Positions 18,979-29,801 of a DNA stretch of 64,000 nucleotides are shown in pieces. Positions within the stretch are counted from its first letter, which is position 1; every line of letters begins with the position of its first letter. A program made the position numbers and the translations under genes. Under the pieces are notes generated by a model. It searched no databases. It was not told the origin of the DNA and saw only the letters and a program-made list of their open reading frames with translations. The stretch is from Microvirga lotononidis (GTDB taxonomy: Bacteria > Pseudomonadota > Alphaproteobacteria > Rhizobiales > Beijerinckiaceae). The stretch is taken from assembly GCF_034627025.1 (NCBI RefSeq), contig NZ_CP141048.1, positions 2,244,001-2,308,000 on the forward strand, written 5' to 3'.

Positions 18979-20539
18979 GGGACAATCGACCGGAAACGTG
19001 AGCGAGCAGGACGGCCAAGAGGACGATGACGAGGCCGATGCTCGAGGCCTCGTCCAGGCGGTAGGCGCCGAGACGCTCGTAGAGGAGATAGGGCAGGGTC
19101 ACCAGCTCCGTACCGCCGAACAGCGCGACGATGCCGAAATCGCCGAAGGACAGGGCCATGGCGAGCGCGAAGCCCGCCGCAAGCGGGCGCTTGAGAGCGG
19201 GCCAGTCCATGATCGTCAGCTTCGACCAGCCGGTGAGGCCGAGAGACGCGGCGACGCGGCCGTACCGCTCTTCTGTGGTGAGGAGATGCGGCGCCACGTA
19301 GCGATAGGCGAAGGGCACGGCGGCGAGCCCGTTGATGAGGGGGAGCAGGATGAAGCCCGCCGTCGAGGGGTCGCCAAAGCGCCGGATCAGCAGGAACAGG
19401 CCGGCGGTCAGCGCGAAGGGCGGAACGGCAAGCATCGTATCGGGCAGCAGGTCGTAGAAGGCTGCGATCCGCGGCGAGCGCAGGACGATGCGCTGCCGTC
19501 GCGCCGCGGAGGCGAGCGCATAAGCGAGGAGGCAGGCCAGGATGGCGGCGCAGCTCGCAATCGTCAGGCTCGTGACGAAGGCGCGCAGCAGATCGGCATC
19601 GATTACGGCGGCAAGGCTGCGAAACCCCGTCAGCACGCTGAAGGCCAGCGGCCCGATGAACAGGGCGCTGACGACGAGCACGAAGACGTCGAGGATCTTC
19701 AGACGCCGGTTCTTCGCATCGGGGCGACGGACGAGGCTGCGGATCGTGTGGCCGACGGGAGGGCGCGTGAAGGCCCAGTGGAGCAGACCCGTCATCGACA
19801 GGCAGATCGCGAGCTGGATCAGGGCAAGCCAGGCGACGCGGCCGAAATCGAGATCGATCTTGAGCGCCTCGTAGATCGCCACCTCGAGGGTGGACCGGCT
19901 CGGTCCGCCACCGAGCGCCAGCACGATGGCGAAGCTCTTGAAGCACATGAGGAAGATCAGGCCCGCTATGCCGGGCAGCTCCGCCCGCAGCACCGGCCAG
20001 TCGAGATGGCGGAACACTTGAGCGGGTGTGAAGCCCAAGGCGCCCGCGAGGCGCCAATGCTCGGCCGGGACCTGGTTCAATCCGTCGAGGGCGATCCGCG
20101 CCACGAAGGGGCCGTTCAGGAATACGTGCGCGATCAGGATGCCCGGATAGCCGAAGATGCTGAAGCCGCTCTTCCAGCCGAGAAGCGCGAGCCCTTCGGC
20201 GAGCCATCCACTGCGGCCGTAGACGGCGAAGACCGCGAACACGGCCACGATGGTCGGCAGCACCATCGTGGTGCTCAAGACGGCCAGGACGAGATTGCGC
20301 CCCGGGAACCTCCGGCGCGCCAGCGCGAGCGCCAGGCCGATCCCGAGGACGAGGGAGAGCGCGGTCGAGAGCAGGGCCTGGACGACGGAGAAGGCGAGCA
20401 CGCGTCCGAGATAGGGGCCGATGGAGAGAAGCGCGGGCGTCCCTCCATCGACCGTGGCGAGGGCTACGAAGCCGCCGGCAACCAGACTCACGATGGCGAA
20501 GGCCACCAGGCTTCCGGGATGGGGCAGCTTCAGGACCAT
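18965..20539 (-). CDS. thiP: Thiamine ABC transporter permease
   Basis: 524 residues, a fused double permease as usual for ThiP. The two halves are each about 260 residues with their own EAA-type loops (AEHWRLAGALGFTPAQVFRH in the first, ERYGRVAASLGLTGWSKLT in the second). A basic linker SLVRRPDAKNRRLK lies around residue 270. ATG start 9 nt after thiB ends. The matching ATPase and receptor genes and the riboswitch make the thiamine assignment firm. Confidence 0.94.
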   Translation of the reverse strand: MVLKLPHPGSLVAFAIVSLVAGGFVALATVDGGTPALLSIGPYLGRVLAFSVVQALLSTALSLVLGIGLALALARRRFPGRNLVLAVLSTTMVLPTIVAVFAVFAVYGRSGWLAEGLALLGWKSGFSIFGYPGILIAHVFLNGPFVARIALDGLNQVPAEHWRLAGALGFTPAQVFRHLDWPVLRAELPGIAGLIFLMCFKSFAIVLALGGGPSRSTLEVAIYEALKIDLDFGRVAWLALIQLAICLSMTGLLHWAFTRPPVGHTIRSLVRRPDAKNRRLKILDVFVLVVSALFIGPLAFSVLTGFRSLAAVIDADLLRAFVTSLTIASCAAILACLLAYALASAARRQRIVLRSPRIAAFYDLLPDTMLAVPPFALTAGLFLLIRRFGDPSTAGFILLPLINGLAAVPFAYRYVAPHLLTTEERYGRVAASLGLTGWSKLTIMDWPALKRPLAAGFALAMALSFGDFGIVALFGGTELVTLPYLLYERLGAYRLDEASSIGLVIVLLAVLLAHVSGRLSHAGD

Positions 20540-20548
20540 GGGCGGCGA

Positions 20549-21553
20549 TCAGCGCGCGGTGGCGTTGAGCCAGGCATCCGTGAAGGCGCGGCGGTTCTGC
20601 TGCACCTCCTCGGGGGTGAAGAGAAGCGCCTTGTCCGGCTGCACGAGGGTCCTGAAGGCATCGGGCAAGCCGGAGGCCGGGGTCTTGGCCGGCATCATCC
20701 AGTTGCCCTCGGGCATGGCCGACTGGAACGGCTCGCTGAGGATGAAGGCCATGAACTGCTTGGCGAGGTCCGGCTGCTTCGTCGTGCGGGTCATGCCGGC
20801 CAGCTCCACGTGGAGATAGTGCCCTTCCGTAAAGGCGGCAGCCTTGTAGTTGTCCTTCTTCTCCGCGACGATGTGATAGGCCGGGGAGGTGGTGTAGGAC
20901 ATCACCATGTCGGCTTCGCCCTTCAGGAACAGGCCATAGGCCTCGGACCAGCCCTTGGTGAAGGTGACGATGCGGGGCTTGAGCTTGCCCCAGGCCGCGC
21001 CGGCTTGGTCGCCATAGATCTTCTGCATCCAGAGCAGGAGGCCGAGGCCCGGAGCGCTGGTGCGGGGATCCTGCAGGACCACCTTCGGGCCGTTCGGATC
21101 CTCGACCAGCTCCTTCAGGCTCTTGGGCGGATGGGCGAGCTTGTTGGCATCGTACACGAAGGCGTAATAGCCCCAGTCGAAGGGAAGGAAGGTGCTGTCA
21201 CTCCATGTGATAGGAAGTGCCAGATCCCTGTCATTCACGCCGTGGGGGGCGAAGAGGTTGAGGGACTTGGCCTCGGCCATGAGATTCATGTCGAGACCGA
21301 CCACCACGTCGGCCTTGGTGTTCTCGCCCTCAAGCCGCAGCCGCCCGAGCAGGCTTCCGGCGTCCTCGGCCGTGACCCAGGTCAGCTCGCAGCCGCAGGT
21401 CGCCTCGAAACGCTCCTTGACGGTCTTGCCGGGACCGTATTTTCCGGCGAACGAGCTATAGGTGTAGACCGTGAGCGTCGGTTTGGTCTGGGCTTGGGCA
21501 AGGCCCGTCGCGAGCCCAAGCGTCGCGAGGGTGAGAAGAAGTCGGCGTAACAT
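20549..21553 (-). CDS. thiB: Thiamine ABC transporter substrate-binding protein
   Basis: 334 residues from ATG 21553; upstream Met codons at 21568 and 21604 are possible but would place extra residues before the signal peptide. Signal peptide MLRRLLLTLATLGLATGLAQA, then QTKPTLTVYTYSSFAGKYGPG, the ThiB/TbpA hallmark. Other family segments are DWGYYAFVYD and YTTSPAYHI. First gene of thiBPQ; the TPP riboswitch about 85 nt upstream should shut the operon off when thiamine diphosphate is plentiful. Confidence 0.94.
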   Translation of the reverse strand: MLRRLLLTLATLGLATGLAQAQTKPTLTVYTYSSFAGKYGPGKTVKERFEATCGCELTWVTAEDAGSLLGRLRLEGENTKADVVVGLDMNLMAEAKSLNLFAPHGVNDRDLALPITWSDSTFLPFDWGYYAFVYDANKLAHPPKSLKELVEDPNGPKVVLQDPRTSAPGLGLLLWMQKIYGDQAGAAWGKLKPRIVTFTKGWSEAYGLFLKGEADMVMSYTTSPAYHIVAEKKDNYKAAAFTEGHYLHVELAGMTRTTKQPDLAKQFMAFILSEPFQSAMPEGNWMMPAKTPASGLPDAFRTLVQPDKALLFTPEEVQQNRRAFTDAWLNATAR

Positions 21554-21637
21554 CAGGGGCGCTCCCATGCATGAGGCAGGCCGGACCGGCGGCGCAGATT
21601 GCACGGGGCATGGCTTTTCTGGCGATGTCGCATGCTC

Positions 21638-21720
21638 ATTCCCTCCGCCGGCATGACCCGGATCAGGTTCGACGGGTCGGTGGCCCTGCCACCTCTCAGC
21701 CCCGCATAGGCTCCCCGTGA
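21638..21720 (-). promoter_or_regulatory. TPP riboswitch (THI element)
   Basis: Read on the minus strand, the conserved THI-box segments occur in order: CACGGGGAGCC, GGGCTGAGAGGTGGC, GACCCGTCGAACCTGATCCG and GGTCATGCCGGCGGAGGGA. This is an almost exact consensus aptamer. It lies in the leader of thiBPQ and should bind thiamine diphosphate. In Gram-negative bacteria such switches usually control translation initiation; the expression platform was not resolved. Confidence 0.97.
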
Positions 21721-21774
21721 GACATGTCGCTTCTAAAACAGTTCAGGGGCGGCCACAAGCCGCCCCAGTCGGGC

Positions 21775-24120
21775 TTATTTCCGGCCGCTCTTGTCCTTGC
21801 CGCCCGTCATCGCAGCCCGGCGCAGGGCATCGGCCAGGGCGCCGCCGGAGGCTTGGGCCTGCGGAGCCGGCTTCCGCTCTGCCTGGGAACGGTGCTTCTG
21901 GAACGCGGCCCGGTTGTCGTCCTGCCGGCCCTGAGGCCGCTTCTCGGCCGGGTCGCTCATGCGCATGGACAGCGAGATGCGCTTCCTCGGAACGTCGACC
22001 TCGAGCACCTTCACCTTCACGATGTCGCCCGGCTTCACGACGGTGCGCGGGTCCTTCACGAAGGTGTCGGCCAGCGCCGAGATGTGCACGAGCCCGTCCT
22101 GGTGCACGCCCACGTCGACGAAGGCGCCGAACGCGGCCACGTTGGTCACGACCCCTTCCAGCATCATCCCGGGCTTGAGGTCGCTGATCTTCTCCACGCC
22201 CTCCATGAAGGTGGCGGTCTTGAATTCGGGGCGCGGATCGCGGCCGGGCTTCTCGAGTTCGCTCAGGATGTCCTTCACGGTCGGCACGCCGAACTTCTCG
22301 TCCGTGAAGGCCTGCGGGTTGAGCTTCTTCAGGACGGCCCCGTTGCCGATCACGACCTTGATATCGCTCTTCGTGGCCTCAAGAATGCGGCGCACCACCG
22401 GATAGGCTTCCGGATGGACGCCGGAGGCATCGAGCGGGTCGTCGCCGTTGGGAATGCGCAGGAAGCCGGCCGCCTGCTCGAAGGTCTTCGGACCGAGGCC
22501 CGACACCTTGGTGAGCGCCTTGCGGGTCTTGAACGGACCATTGGCATCGCGGTGCTCGACGATGTTCTTCGCCACCCACTCGCCGAGACCCGACACGCGG
22601 GAGAGAAGCGGCGCGGACGCGGTGTTGAGATCGACGCCGACCGCGTTCACGCAATCCTCCACCACCGCATCGAGGGAGCGCGAGAGCTTGTATTCGGCGA
22701 GATCGTGCTGGTACTGCCCGACGCCGATCGATTTCGGGTCGATCTTCACGAGTTCCGCCAGCGGATCCTGCAGACGGCGCGCGATGGAGACGGCACCACG
22801 CAGGGACACGTCGAGCCCCGGCAATTCCTGGCTGGCGAAGGCGGATGCGGAATACACGGAAGCGCCCGCCTCCGAGACCATGATCTTGGTGAGCTTCAGA
22901 TCCGGGTGCTTCGACACCAGTTCGGCCGCGAGCTTGTCTGTCTCGCGCGAGGCCGTGCCGTTGCCGATGGCGACGAGTTCGACCTTGTGCACGCGGCAGA
23001 GCCGCGCCAGCGTCGCGAGCGATTCGTCCCATTGGCGCTTCGGCTCGTGCGGGTAGATGGTATCGGTTGCCACGACCTTTCCGGTCGCATCCACCACGGC
23101 CACCTTCACGCCGGTGCGGTATCCGGGGTCGAGGCCGAGCGTCGGGCGCGCGCCGGCGGGAGCCGCGAGCAGCAGGTCGCGCAGGTTGCCCGCGAACACC
23201 TTCACGGCCTCGTCCTCGGCGAGCTGCCAGAGCTTCATCTTCATGTCGAGCTCGATGGAGAACCGCAGCTTCGTGCGCCAGGCCCAGCGCACGGTCTCCA
23301 GGAGCCACTTGTCCCCCGGACGGCCCTGGTCGACGATGCCGAAGGCGAGCGCCGTGCGGCCCTCGTAGCGGCTGACATAGCCAGGCTCGGCGGCGTCCTT
23401 GTCCTCCTCCATGCGCAGGTCGAGGATTTCTTCCTTCTCCCCGCGGAACAGCGCGAGGATGCGGTGGGAGGGGAGCTTCGTCAGCGGCTCGGCGAAGTCG
23501 AAGTAATCGGAGAACTTCGCCCCGTCCGTCTGCTTGCCGTCGCGGACCTTGGAAGTGAGGCTGCCTCGCTCCCAGTAGATGTCGCGCAGGGAGCCCAGCA
23601 ACTCGGCGTTTTCCGAGAAACGCTCGACCAGGATCGAACGGGCGCCTTCCAGGGCCGCCTCGGGCGTGGCGACTTCCTTCTCGGCATTCACGAAGGCGGC
23701 CGCCGCTTCCTTCGGCTCGCGGGCGGGCTCGCTCAGGAGAAGATCGGCCAGGGGCTCCAGACCCGCCTCCTTGGCGATCTGCGCCTTGGTGCGCCGCTTG
23801 GGCTTGTACGGCAGGTAGAGGTCTTCGAGGCGCGCCTTTGTGTCGGCGTTGTTGATCTGGAGCGCCAGCTCGTCCGTGAGCTTGCCCTGTTCGCGGATGC
23901 TGTCGAGGATCGTCTTGCGGCGGTCCTCCATCTCGCGAAGGTAGCGCAGGCGCTCCTCCAGGGTCCGCAGCTGCGCGTCGTCCAGGGTGCCGGTGACTTC
24001 CTTGCGGTAGCGCGCGATGAAGGGAACGGTGGAGCCGCCGTCCAGCAGATCGACGGCCGCCTTGACCTGCCATTCCTGAACATTCAGTTCGTTCGCGATG
24101 CGCTGACCGATGGATAGCAT
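21775..24120 (-). CDS. tex: Tex family RNA-binding transcription accessory protein
   Basis: 781 residues from ATG 24120; the open frame runs on upstream without coding sense. Architecture matches Tex: N-terminal helical domain ([19 protein letters not shown]), a YqgF/RuvC-like domain near 320-450 ([17 protein letters not shown]), helix-hairpin-helix region near 500-570 ([34 protein letters not shown]), and a C-terminal S1 domain near 650-720 ([19 protein letters not shown]). The tail is basic and Gln/Lys-rich. Tex is a cytoplasmic nucleic-acid-binding protein linked to transcription and stress. Divergent from the Hsp70-like gene. Confidence 0.95.
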   Translation of the reverse strand: MLSIGQRIANELNVQEWQVKAAVDLLDGGSTVPFIARYRKEVTGTLDDAQLRTLEERLRYLREMEDRRKTILDSIREQGKLTDELALQINNADTKARLEDLYLPYKPKRRTKAQIAKEAGLEPLADLLLSEPAREPKEAAAAFVNAEKEVATPEAALEGARSILVERFSENAELLGSLRDIYWERGSLTSKVRDGKQTDGAKFSDYFDFAEPLTKLPSHRILALFRGEKEEILDLRMEEDKDAAEPGYVSRYEGRTALAFGIVDQGRPGDKWLLETVRWAWRTKLRFSIELDMKMKLWQLAEDEAVKVFAGNLRDLLLAAPAGARPTLGLDPGYRTGVKVAVVDATGKVVATDTIYPHEPKRQWDESLATLARLCRVHKVELVAIGNGTASRETDKLAAELVSKHPDLKLTKIMVSEAGASVYSASAFASQELPGLDVSLRGAVSIARRLQDPLAELVKIDPKSIGVGQYQHDLAEYKLSRSLDAVVEDCVNAVGVDLNTASAPLLSRVSGLGEWVAKNIVEHRDANGPFKTRKALTKVSGLGPKTFEQAAGFLRIPNGDDPLDASGVHPEAYPVVRRILEATKSDIKVVIGNGAVLKKLNPQAFTDEKFGVPTVKDILSELEKPGRDPRPEFKTATFMEGVEKISDLKPGMMLEGVVTNVAAFGAFVDVGVHQDGLVHISALADTFVKDPRTVVKPGDIVKVKVLEVDVPRKRISLSMRMSDPAEKRPQGRQDDNRAAFQKHRSQAERKPAPQAQASGGALADALRRAAMTGGKDKSGRK

Positions 24121-24303
24121 GAAAGTCTCCGAGAATGCATAAGGCGCGGCTTCTACGGCGCGGGGCGCCTCCCGGTCAACGGGCCGTCCACAGCCCCGGG
24201 GTCGCAGTGCCGTTGGGTAATGGAATGTTTGGCTTTCCCCCTTGGCTTGTCTGGCCTTGGCGTATAGACCGTCCGACCCTTCAAGCGGTCGTCCGAGGTC
24301 CCC

Positions 24304-25614
24304 ATGCCCCTGTCCCCTGATTTTTCCATCGGCATCGATTTCGGCACCAGCAACACGGTCGTGGCCATCGCGGATCCGCAGGGGAATGTGGAGGCGCTGA
24401 CCTTCGAGCATGGGGGAGAGCGCCTGAAGGTCTATGTCACGGCGCTCTGCTTCTGGGACGAGCGGCACGGCAACGGCCTGCGCACGGAAGTCGAGGGCGG
24501 GCCCTGGGCGATCGAGCAGTTCCTCGAAGGACTCCATGCCCACCGTTTCATCCAGTCCTTCAAGACTTTCGCCGCCAGCGCCACCTTCAAGGAGACCCGC
24601 ATCTTCCGGGAGCGCTACGCCTTCGAGGACCTGTTGAGCGCGTTCCTGCGCACGCTTGCGCATCACGGCGGCTCCCGGCTGGATTGGGGTGCCGGAAATG
24701 TCGTCATCGGCCGACCGGTCCAGTTCGCGGGCTACAATCCCGACGACGATCTCGCCATGCAGCGCTACCGGACTGCTTTCGGCCGGCTCGGGGCCGAGCA
24801 GGCCCACTATGTCTATGAGCCGGTCGGCGCCGCGTTCTTCTATGCGCGCCAGCTCGACCACGACGCCACCGTGCTCGTGGCGGATTTCGGCGGCGGCACC
24901 AGCGACTTTTCGGTCATGCGGTTCTCGAAGGCCGGCGGCGTGCTGCGCGCCGAGCCCCTGGGGCATGCGGGTATCGGTCTTGCGGGCGATGCCTTCGATT
25001 ACCGGATCGTCGACAAGGTCGTGTCGCCGCGCCTCGGCAAGGGCGGGCTGTATCGCTCCATGGACAAGATCCTGTCGATCCCCAATCACTACTACGCCAA
25101 TTTCGCCCGCTGGAACCAGCTCGCCATGATGAAGGGCAGCGGCGATTTGAAGGAGCTGCGGGAGCTCGCCCGGGTCGCCCTGGAGCCCAAACCCTTGGAG
25201 AAGTTCATCGATATCATCGAATACGACCTAGGGTTTGCCCTCTATCGGGCCGTGTCTTCGGCCAAGGTGGCGCTCTCCAACCATGAGGAGACGGATTTCC
25301 GCTTCCAGGGCGAGGGTGTCGATATTCAGGCGAAGATCTCCCGTGCCGATTTCGAGTCCTGGATCGCGGAGGACGTCGACCGGATCGCCCAGACGGTCGA
25401 CGAGGCGCTGGCCAAAGCCGGTGTGAAGCCCGCGGAGATCGAGCGGGTGTTCCTCACCGGCGGCACGTCCTTCGTTCCGGCCATCCGCCGCCTGTTCGTC
25501 GACCGGTTCGGCGAGACCAGGCTGACCTCCGCGGACCAGTTCGAATCCATCGCCTATGGGTTGGCCCTGATCGGCCAATCCGAGGCGCCGGAGCGCTGGG
25601 CTGTCACGAATTAG
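24304..25614 (+). CDS. Hsp70 family protein, YegD-like
   Basis: 436 residues. Contains the Hsp70 nucleotide-binding domain: [20 protein letters not shown] at the N-terminus, [18 protein letters not shown] near 197-214, and [16 protein letters not shown] near 382-397. There is no substrate-binding beta-sandwich or lid, and the length fits the YegD group rather than DnaK. Members are cytoplasmic ASKHA ATPases of unknown client. Divergent from tex across 183 nt. Confidence 0.92.
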   Translation: MPLSPDFSIGIDFGTSNTVVAIADPQGNVEALTFEHGGERLKVYVTALCFWDERHGNGLRTEVEGGPWAIEQFLEGLHAHRFIQSFKTFAASATFKETRIFRERYAFEDLLSAFLRTLAHHGGSRLDWGAGNVVIGRPVQFAGYNPDDDLAMQRYRTAFGRLGAEQAHYVYEPVGAAFFYARQLDHDATVLVADFGGGTSDFSVMRFSKAGGVLRAEPLGHAGIGLAGDAFDYRIVDKVVSPRLGKGGLYRSMDKILSIPNHYYANFARWNQLAMMKGSGDLKELRELARVALEPKPLEKFIDIIEYDLGFALYRAVSSAKVALSNHEETDFRFQGEGVDIQAKISRADFESWIAEDVDRIAQTVDEALAKAGVKPAEIERVFLTGGTSFVPAIRRLFVDRFGETRLTSADQFESIAYGLALIGQSEAPERWAVTN

Positions 25615-25704
25615 GCCGAATTTAAAATATAATTACGCTTGCCGTCCTGTGACAAAGGGTTTTATTTCGCAGTGCAACATTGCACATGAAGCGGGAGCCC
25701 TCGC

Positions 25705-28491
25705 ATGTCCCTGATCAACCCTGACGTCACGCCCGAGAAGGACTTTCCCCTTCGTGACGATATCCGGCTTCTGGGGCGCATCCTCGGCGATACGATCCGT
25801 GAACAGGAGGGCGAGGCGGCTTTCGAGATCGTGGAGCGGATCCGCCAGACCTCGATCCGCTTCCACCGCGATGAGGACGAAATCGCCCGCCGGGAGCTCG
25901 AGACGATCCTGAACAGCCTCTCGCGGGGGCGCACCAACCAGATCATCCGGGCCTACAGCTATTTCTCACATCTGGCGAACCTCGCCGAGGACCAGCACCA
26001 TGTCCGCCGCTCCCGCGCCCATGCCATGGCGGGCGCTCACGCCATGGAGGCCGCTGCACCACGCGAGGGAACATTGGCGCGGGCCCTCAAGCTCATTCAG
26101 GAGGCAGGCATCAGCCACAACGCGCTGCAGGCCTTCTTCGGCTCCGCTCTCGTCTGTCCGGTCCTGACGGCGCATCCGACGGAGGTGCGCCGCAAGAGCA
26201 CCATCGACCGGGAGATGGAGATCTCCCAGATCCTGGCCCAGCGCGACCGGCAGCAGATGACCCCGGACGAGGAGGCGGCCTGCCAGGACGGCCTTCGCCG
26301 CGCGATCCTCACCCTCTGGCAGACGAGCATCCTGCGCCGGAACAGGCTGAAAGTGATCGACGAGGTCAATAACGGCCTCTCGTATTACGACTATACCTTC
26401 TTCAAGGAGGTGCCTCGCGTCTATGCCGCGCTCGAGGATCAGCTCGCGGCCATGGACCCTGTCTGGGACAATACCGAGCTCCCCTCCTTCCTGCGGATGG
26501 GAAGCTGGATCGGCGGCGACCGAGACGGCAACCCCTTCGTGACGGCCGATGCTCTGCGTCAGGCGCTGCTGCTGCAGAGCAAGCACGCGCTCAGTTTCTA
26601 TCTCGAAGAACTCCATTGCCTGGGCGCCGAGCTGTCGCTCGATGGGCGCTATGTGAACGTCTCCGACGAGGTCCAGGAACTCGCCAAGGCGTCGCCCGAT
26701 CCTTCGCCTCATCGCCAGGACGAGCCCTATCGCCGGGCGATCACGGGCATCTACGCGCGCCTTGCGGCAACTGCAGCGCGACTGGGGCACGGCGACGTGG
26801 CGCGTCATGCGGTCGGTGAGGCACCGGCCTATGACAGCGTCGAGGAATTCGAAGGCGATCTGTCCATCCTGCACCGCTCCCTGCGATCGAACGGATCGGG
26901 CTCTCTGTCGCGGGGCCGCCTGCGCAAACTGCGACGCGCCCTCGACGTGTTCGGCTTCCATCTGGCAAGTCTCGACATGCGGCAGAACTCGGACGTTCAT
27001 CAGCGCGTGGTCGCCGAGCTTTTCGAGAAGGCGGTTCCCGGTACCGATTATGAAGGCTTGTCGGAAGACAAGCGTGTCGCGCTGCTTCTGGAAGAGCTCG
27101 CGACACCACGCCTCCTGACATCGCCCTATCTCGAATACTCGACGGAAACCACATCCGAGCTCGCCATCGTCCGAGAGGCCGCCGAAGCGCACCGGCGCTA
27201 CGGCCGCGCGGCCGTGCCGAACTACGTCATCTCCAAGGCGAGCGATCCGTCGGACATTCTGGAAGTCGCTCTTCTTTTGAAGGAAGCGGGTCTGCTGCGT
27301 CCGCGTGGCGGCGAGATGGACGTGAACATCATTCCGCTCTTCGAGACCATCGCGGATCTGCGCCATTGCAGCGGCGTGATGGATGCGCTCTTCGCTTTGC
27401 CCGATTACATGCGCCTGTTGCGCAGCCGCGGTCAGGCGCAGGAGGTGATGCTCGGATATTCCGACAGCAACAAGGACGGCGGCTTCCTCACGTCGGGCTG
27501 GGAACTCTACAAGGCGGAGATCGAGCTGATCGAGGTGTTCAAGCGTCATGGCGTGGCCCTCCGCCTCTTCCATGGACGCGGGGGATCGGTGGGCCGTGGC
27601 GGCGGGCCTAGCTATCAGGCGATCCTCGCGCAGCCCGGAGGGGCCGTGCAGGGTGCCATCCGCATCACGGAACAGGGCGAGGTGATCGCGGGCAAGTACT
27701 CCAATCCCGATCTGGGACGGCGCAATCTCGAGATCCTGGCCGCCGCGACCCTCGAGGCCTCGCTGCTGCATTCCGGCCAGTCTGCACCACGCGCGGAATA
27801 TCTCAATGCCATGGAGGAGCTGTCGGACAGCGCCTTCAGGGCCTATCGAGCGCTCGTCTACGAGACCGAAGGCTTCGAGCGCTATTTCTGGGAATCGACG
27901 GTAATCGGCGAGATCGCCAACCTGAACATCGGCAGCCGGCCCGCTTCACGCGCCAATTCGCGGCGCATCGAGGACCTGCGCGCCATCCCCTGGGTGTTCG
28001 GCTGGGCTCAGTGCCGTCTCATGCTGCCGGGCTGGTACGGCTTCGGCTCCGCCGTCAACGAGTGGCTTGAAAAGCGGCCCGAGACCGGCCTGGCGCTGCT
28101 GCAGGCAATGTACCGCGAATGGCCCTTCTTCCAGGCCCTGCTCTCGAACATGGACATGGTGCTGGCGAAGAGCAACATCGCCATCGCCTCACGTTATTCC
28201 AACCTTGTTGCGGATGACAGCTTGCGCGAGGCCATCTTCCCGCGCCTGCGCCGCGAATGGGAGGATTCGATCAGGCAGCTGCTCGCCATCATGCAGCAGC
28301 AATCCCTGCTCGACGGCAATCCGCTTCTGGCCCGCTCGATCCGCAATCGCTTCCCCTATCTCGACCCGCTGAACCACCTGCAGATCGAGTTGCTGAAGCG
28401 TCACCGTTCCGGCGATGCCGACGAGCAGGTCGTGCAGGGAATCCACCTGTCCATCAACGGCATCGCGGCGGGCCTGCGCAACAGCGGCTAG
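25705..28491 (+). CDS. ppc: Phosphoenolpyruvate carboxylase
   Basis: 928 residues, the full length of bacterial PEP carboxylase. It fixes bicarbonate onto PEP to form oxaloacetate, an anaplerotic step. Conserved motifs are present: catalytic His157 in [36 protein letters not shown], the glycine-rich loop [14 protein letters not shown] (His near 623), RITEQGE, and the C-terminal [12 protein letters not shown] ending in Gly. The start [19 protein letters not shown] is preceded by GGGAG. No partner genes; probably monocistronic. Confidence 0.97.
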   Translation: MSLINPDVTPEKDFPLRDDIRLLGRILGDTIREQEGEAAFEIVERIRQTSIRFHRDEDEIARRELETILNSLSRGRTNQIIRAYSYFSHLANLAEDQHHVRRSRAHAMAGAHAMEAAAPREGTLARALKLIQEAGISHNALQAFFGSALVCPVLTAHPTEVRRKSTIDREMEISQILAQRDRQQMTPDEEAACQDGLRRAILTLWQTSILRRNRLKVIDEVNNGLSYYDYTFFKEVPRVYAALEDQLAAMDPVWDNTELPSFLRMGSWIGGDRDGNPFVTADALRQALLLQSKHALSFYLEELHCLGAELSLDGRYVNVSDEVQELAKASPDPSPHRQDEPYRRAITGIYARLAATAARLGHGDVARHAVGEAPAYDSVEEFEGDLSILHRSLRSNGSGSLSRGRLRKLRRALDVFGFHLASLDMRQNSDVHQRVVAELFEKAVPGTDYEGLSEDKRVALLLEELATPRLLTSPYLEYSTETTSELAIVREAAEAHRRYGRAAVPNYVISKASDPSDILEVALLLKEAGLLRPRGGEMDVNIIPLFETIADLRHCSGVMDALFALPDYMRLLRSRGQAQEVMLGYSDSNKDGGFLTSGWELYKAEIELIEVFKRHGVALRLFHGRGGSVGRGGGPSYQAILAQPGGAVQGAIRITEQGEVIAGKYSNPDLGRRNLEILAAATLEASLLHSGQSAPRAEYLNAMEELSDSAFRAYRALVYETEGFERYFWESTVIGEIANLNIGSRPASRANSRRIEDLRAIPWVFGWAQCRLMLPGWYGFGSAVNEWLEKRPETGLALLQAMYREWPFFQALLSNMDMVLAKSNIAIASRYSNLVADDSLREAIFPRLRREWEDSIRQLLAIMQQQSLLDGNPLLARSIRNRFPYLDPLNHLQIELLKRHRSGDADEQVVQGIHLSINGIAAGLRNSG

Positions 28492-28504
28492 GAAACAGAG
28501 TTTC

Positions 28505-28529
28505 GGAACCCGATCGAGGCTTCCCGGTT
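28505..28529 (+). promoter_or_regulatory. EcfG-type promoter candidate before the small protein gene
   Basis: GGAAC (28505-28509), 16-nt spacer, then GGTT (28526-28529). The alphaproteobacterial general-stress sigma factor recognises GGAAC-N16/17-CGTT; the -10 here differs at one base but keeps the TT. It lies about 64 nt before the start codon of the small stress-type protein. Confidence 0.4.
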
Positions 28530-28592
28530 GATTCCTTCGAGAGCGCATCCCAGCAGGATGCTCCCCGACTATCAGCTCGAGAGGAGATACTC

Positions 28593-28766
28593 ATGTCCCG
28601 CGGTGACAAGTCAGCCTATACGGACAAGCAGAAGCGCAAGGCCGAGCATATCGAAGAAGGCTATGAGAACCGTGGCGTCTCGGAGAAGGAAGCGGAGCGT
28701 CGCGCCTGGGCCACCGTCAACAAGCAGGACGGCGGCGGCAAGAAGGGCGGTTCCGGCCACCGCTAA
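28593..28766 (+). CDS. Small, highly charged conserved protein
   Basis: 57 residues, ATG preceded by GAGGAGATAC. The protein (MSRGDKSAYTDKQKRKAEHI..., EKEAERRAWATVNKQDGGG..., ending in a Lys/Gly-rich tail) is hydrophilic with no membrane segment. It matches my recollection of a short cytoplasmic family frequent in alpha- and betaproteobacteria and often stress-induced; no biochemical role is known to me. An EcfG-like motif upstream fits stress induction. The C-terminal GGGKKGGSGHR is probably disordered. Confidence 0.8.
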   Translation: MSRGDKSAYTDKQKRKAEHIEEGYENRGVSEKEAERRAWATVNKQDGGGKKGGSGHR

Positions 28767-28855
28767 AGGTATGAGGGCCGACGGCAGCTAAGGTAGTGCG
28801 CCGGGCGGAAAGCGGGTGTATGGAGGGACCCTGATCTCTCCCGCCCCATCCTGCC

Positions 28856-29779
28856 ATGGAGGAAGCCTTGCTCACGAGTTCTGCCGCCGGCGTCTACGTC
28901 ATCTGTCCCACGCCCTTCGAGAGCGACGGGCGCGTGGACGTCGCCTCGACCGACCGGATGGTCGAGGCCTATCTGAAAGCCGGCGCTACAGGACTGACGA
29001 TCCTCGGCATCATGGGCGAAGCGCCCAAGCTGGCGGCCGACGAGGCTCTTGCCTTCGCCCGGCAGGTCATCGCCACGGTGGCCGGACGCGTTCCCGTCAT
29101 CGTCGGCGTTTCGGCGGCAGGCTTCGCCGCCATGTCGGGCCTCTCCTCCAAAGTGATGGATGCGGGGGCTGCCGGCGTCATGATCGCCCCGCCCTCGACG
29201 CTCAAGACCGACGACCAGATCGTCTCCTATTATGCCGATGCGGTGGAAGCGATCGGCACGGACGTGCCGTGGGTGATCCAGGATTACCCGCTCACCACCA
29301 ACGTGGTCATGACGCCCAAGGTGATCATGCGGATCATCGAGCAGAGCCCCTCCTGCGTGATGCTCAAGCACGAGGATTGGCCGGGACTCGACAAGATCAC
29401 GACGCTGCGCCGCGCGAGCGATGCCGGTCAGGTGCGCCGCGTGTCCATTCTCTGCGGCAACGGCGGCATGTTCCTTCCCTTCGAGATGGAACGCGGCGCC
29501 GACGGCGCCATGACGGGTTATGCCTATCCTGAAATGCTGGTCGGCGTGGTCGATCTCATCAACCAAGGCAAGCGGAAGGAGGCACACGATCTCTTCGACC
29601 GCCATCTGCCTCTGGTGCGCTACGAGACGCAGCCCGGCGTGGGGCTTGCCGTGCGCAAGTACGTGCTGAAGCGGCGCGGCATCATCGCGTCCGACACGCT
29701 GCGCAAGCCCGGGCCGAAGCTGAGCCCGGAAACCATTGCCGAGATCGAATGGCTGATGGAGCGCATCGAGCGCCCGTAA
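28856..29779 (+). CDS. Dihydrodipicolinate synthase family protein
   Basis: 307 residues, a class-I TIM-barrel aldolase/lyase of the DapA/NanA superfamily. Visible: GVYVICPTPFESDGRVD, GATGLTILGIMGEAPKL (the GxxGE substrate loop), IQDYPLTTNVVMTPK (catalytic Tyr region), and VMLKHEDWPG (Schiff-base Lys). The ATG at 28856 has no site of its own; GGAGGA inside its first codons precedes a TTG at 28868, which may be the true start. Followed by an SDR gene 22 nt on, so it more likely acts in sugar-acid breakdown than in lysine synthesis. Substrate unknown. Confidence 0.9.
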   Translation: MEEALLTSSAAGVYVICPTPFESDGRVDVASTDRMVEAYLKAGATGLTILGIMGEAPKLAADEALAFARQVIATVAGRVPVIVGVSAAGFAAMSGLSSKVMDAGAAGVMIAPPSTLKTDDQIVSYYADAVEAIGTDVPWVIQDYPLTTNVVMTPKVIMRIIEQSPSCVMLKHEDWPGLDKITTLRRASDAGQVRRVSILCGNGGMFLPFEMERGADGAMTGYAYPEMLVGVVDLINQGKRKEAHDLFDRHLPLVRYETQPGVGLAVRKYVLKRRGIIASDTLRKPGPKLSPETIAEIEWLMERIERP

Positions 29780-29801
29780 ATCTGCAAGGGGAGTTTTTCG
29801 A

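Noticed and set aside
18977..21550. 857-codon plus-strand open frame opposite thiQ, thiP and thiB
   Set aside because: Antisense shadow of three well-supported genes. Its composition (Glu/Gly/Arg/His/Gln-rich, no hydrophobic core) is what high-GC third positions produce on the opposite strand.
21724..24117. 797-codon plus-strand open frame opposite tex
   Set aside because: Low-complexity His/Arg/Leu-rich translation with no motif, mirroring the whole length of the tex gene.
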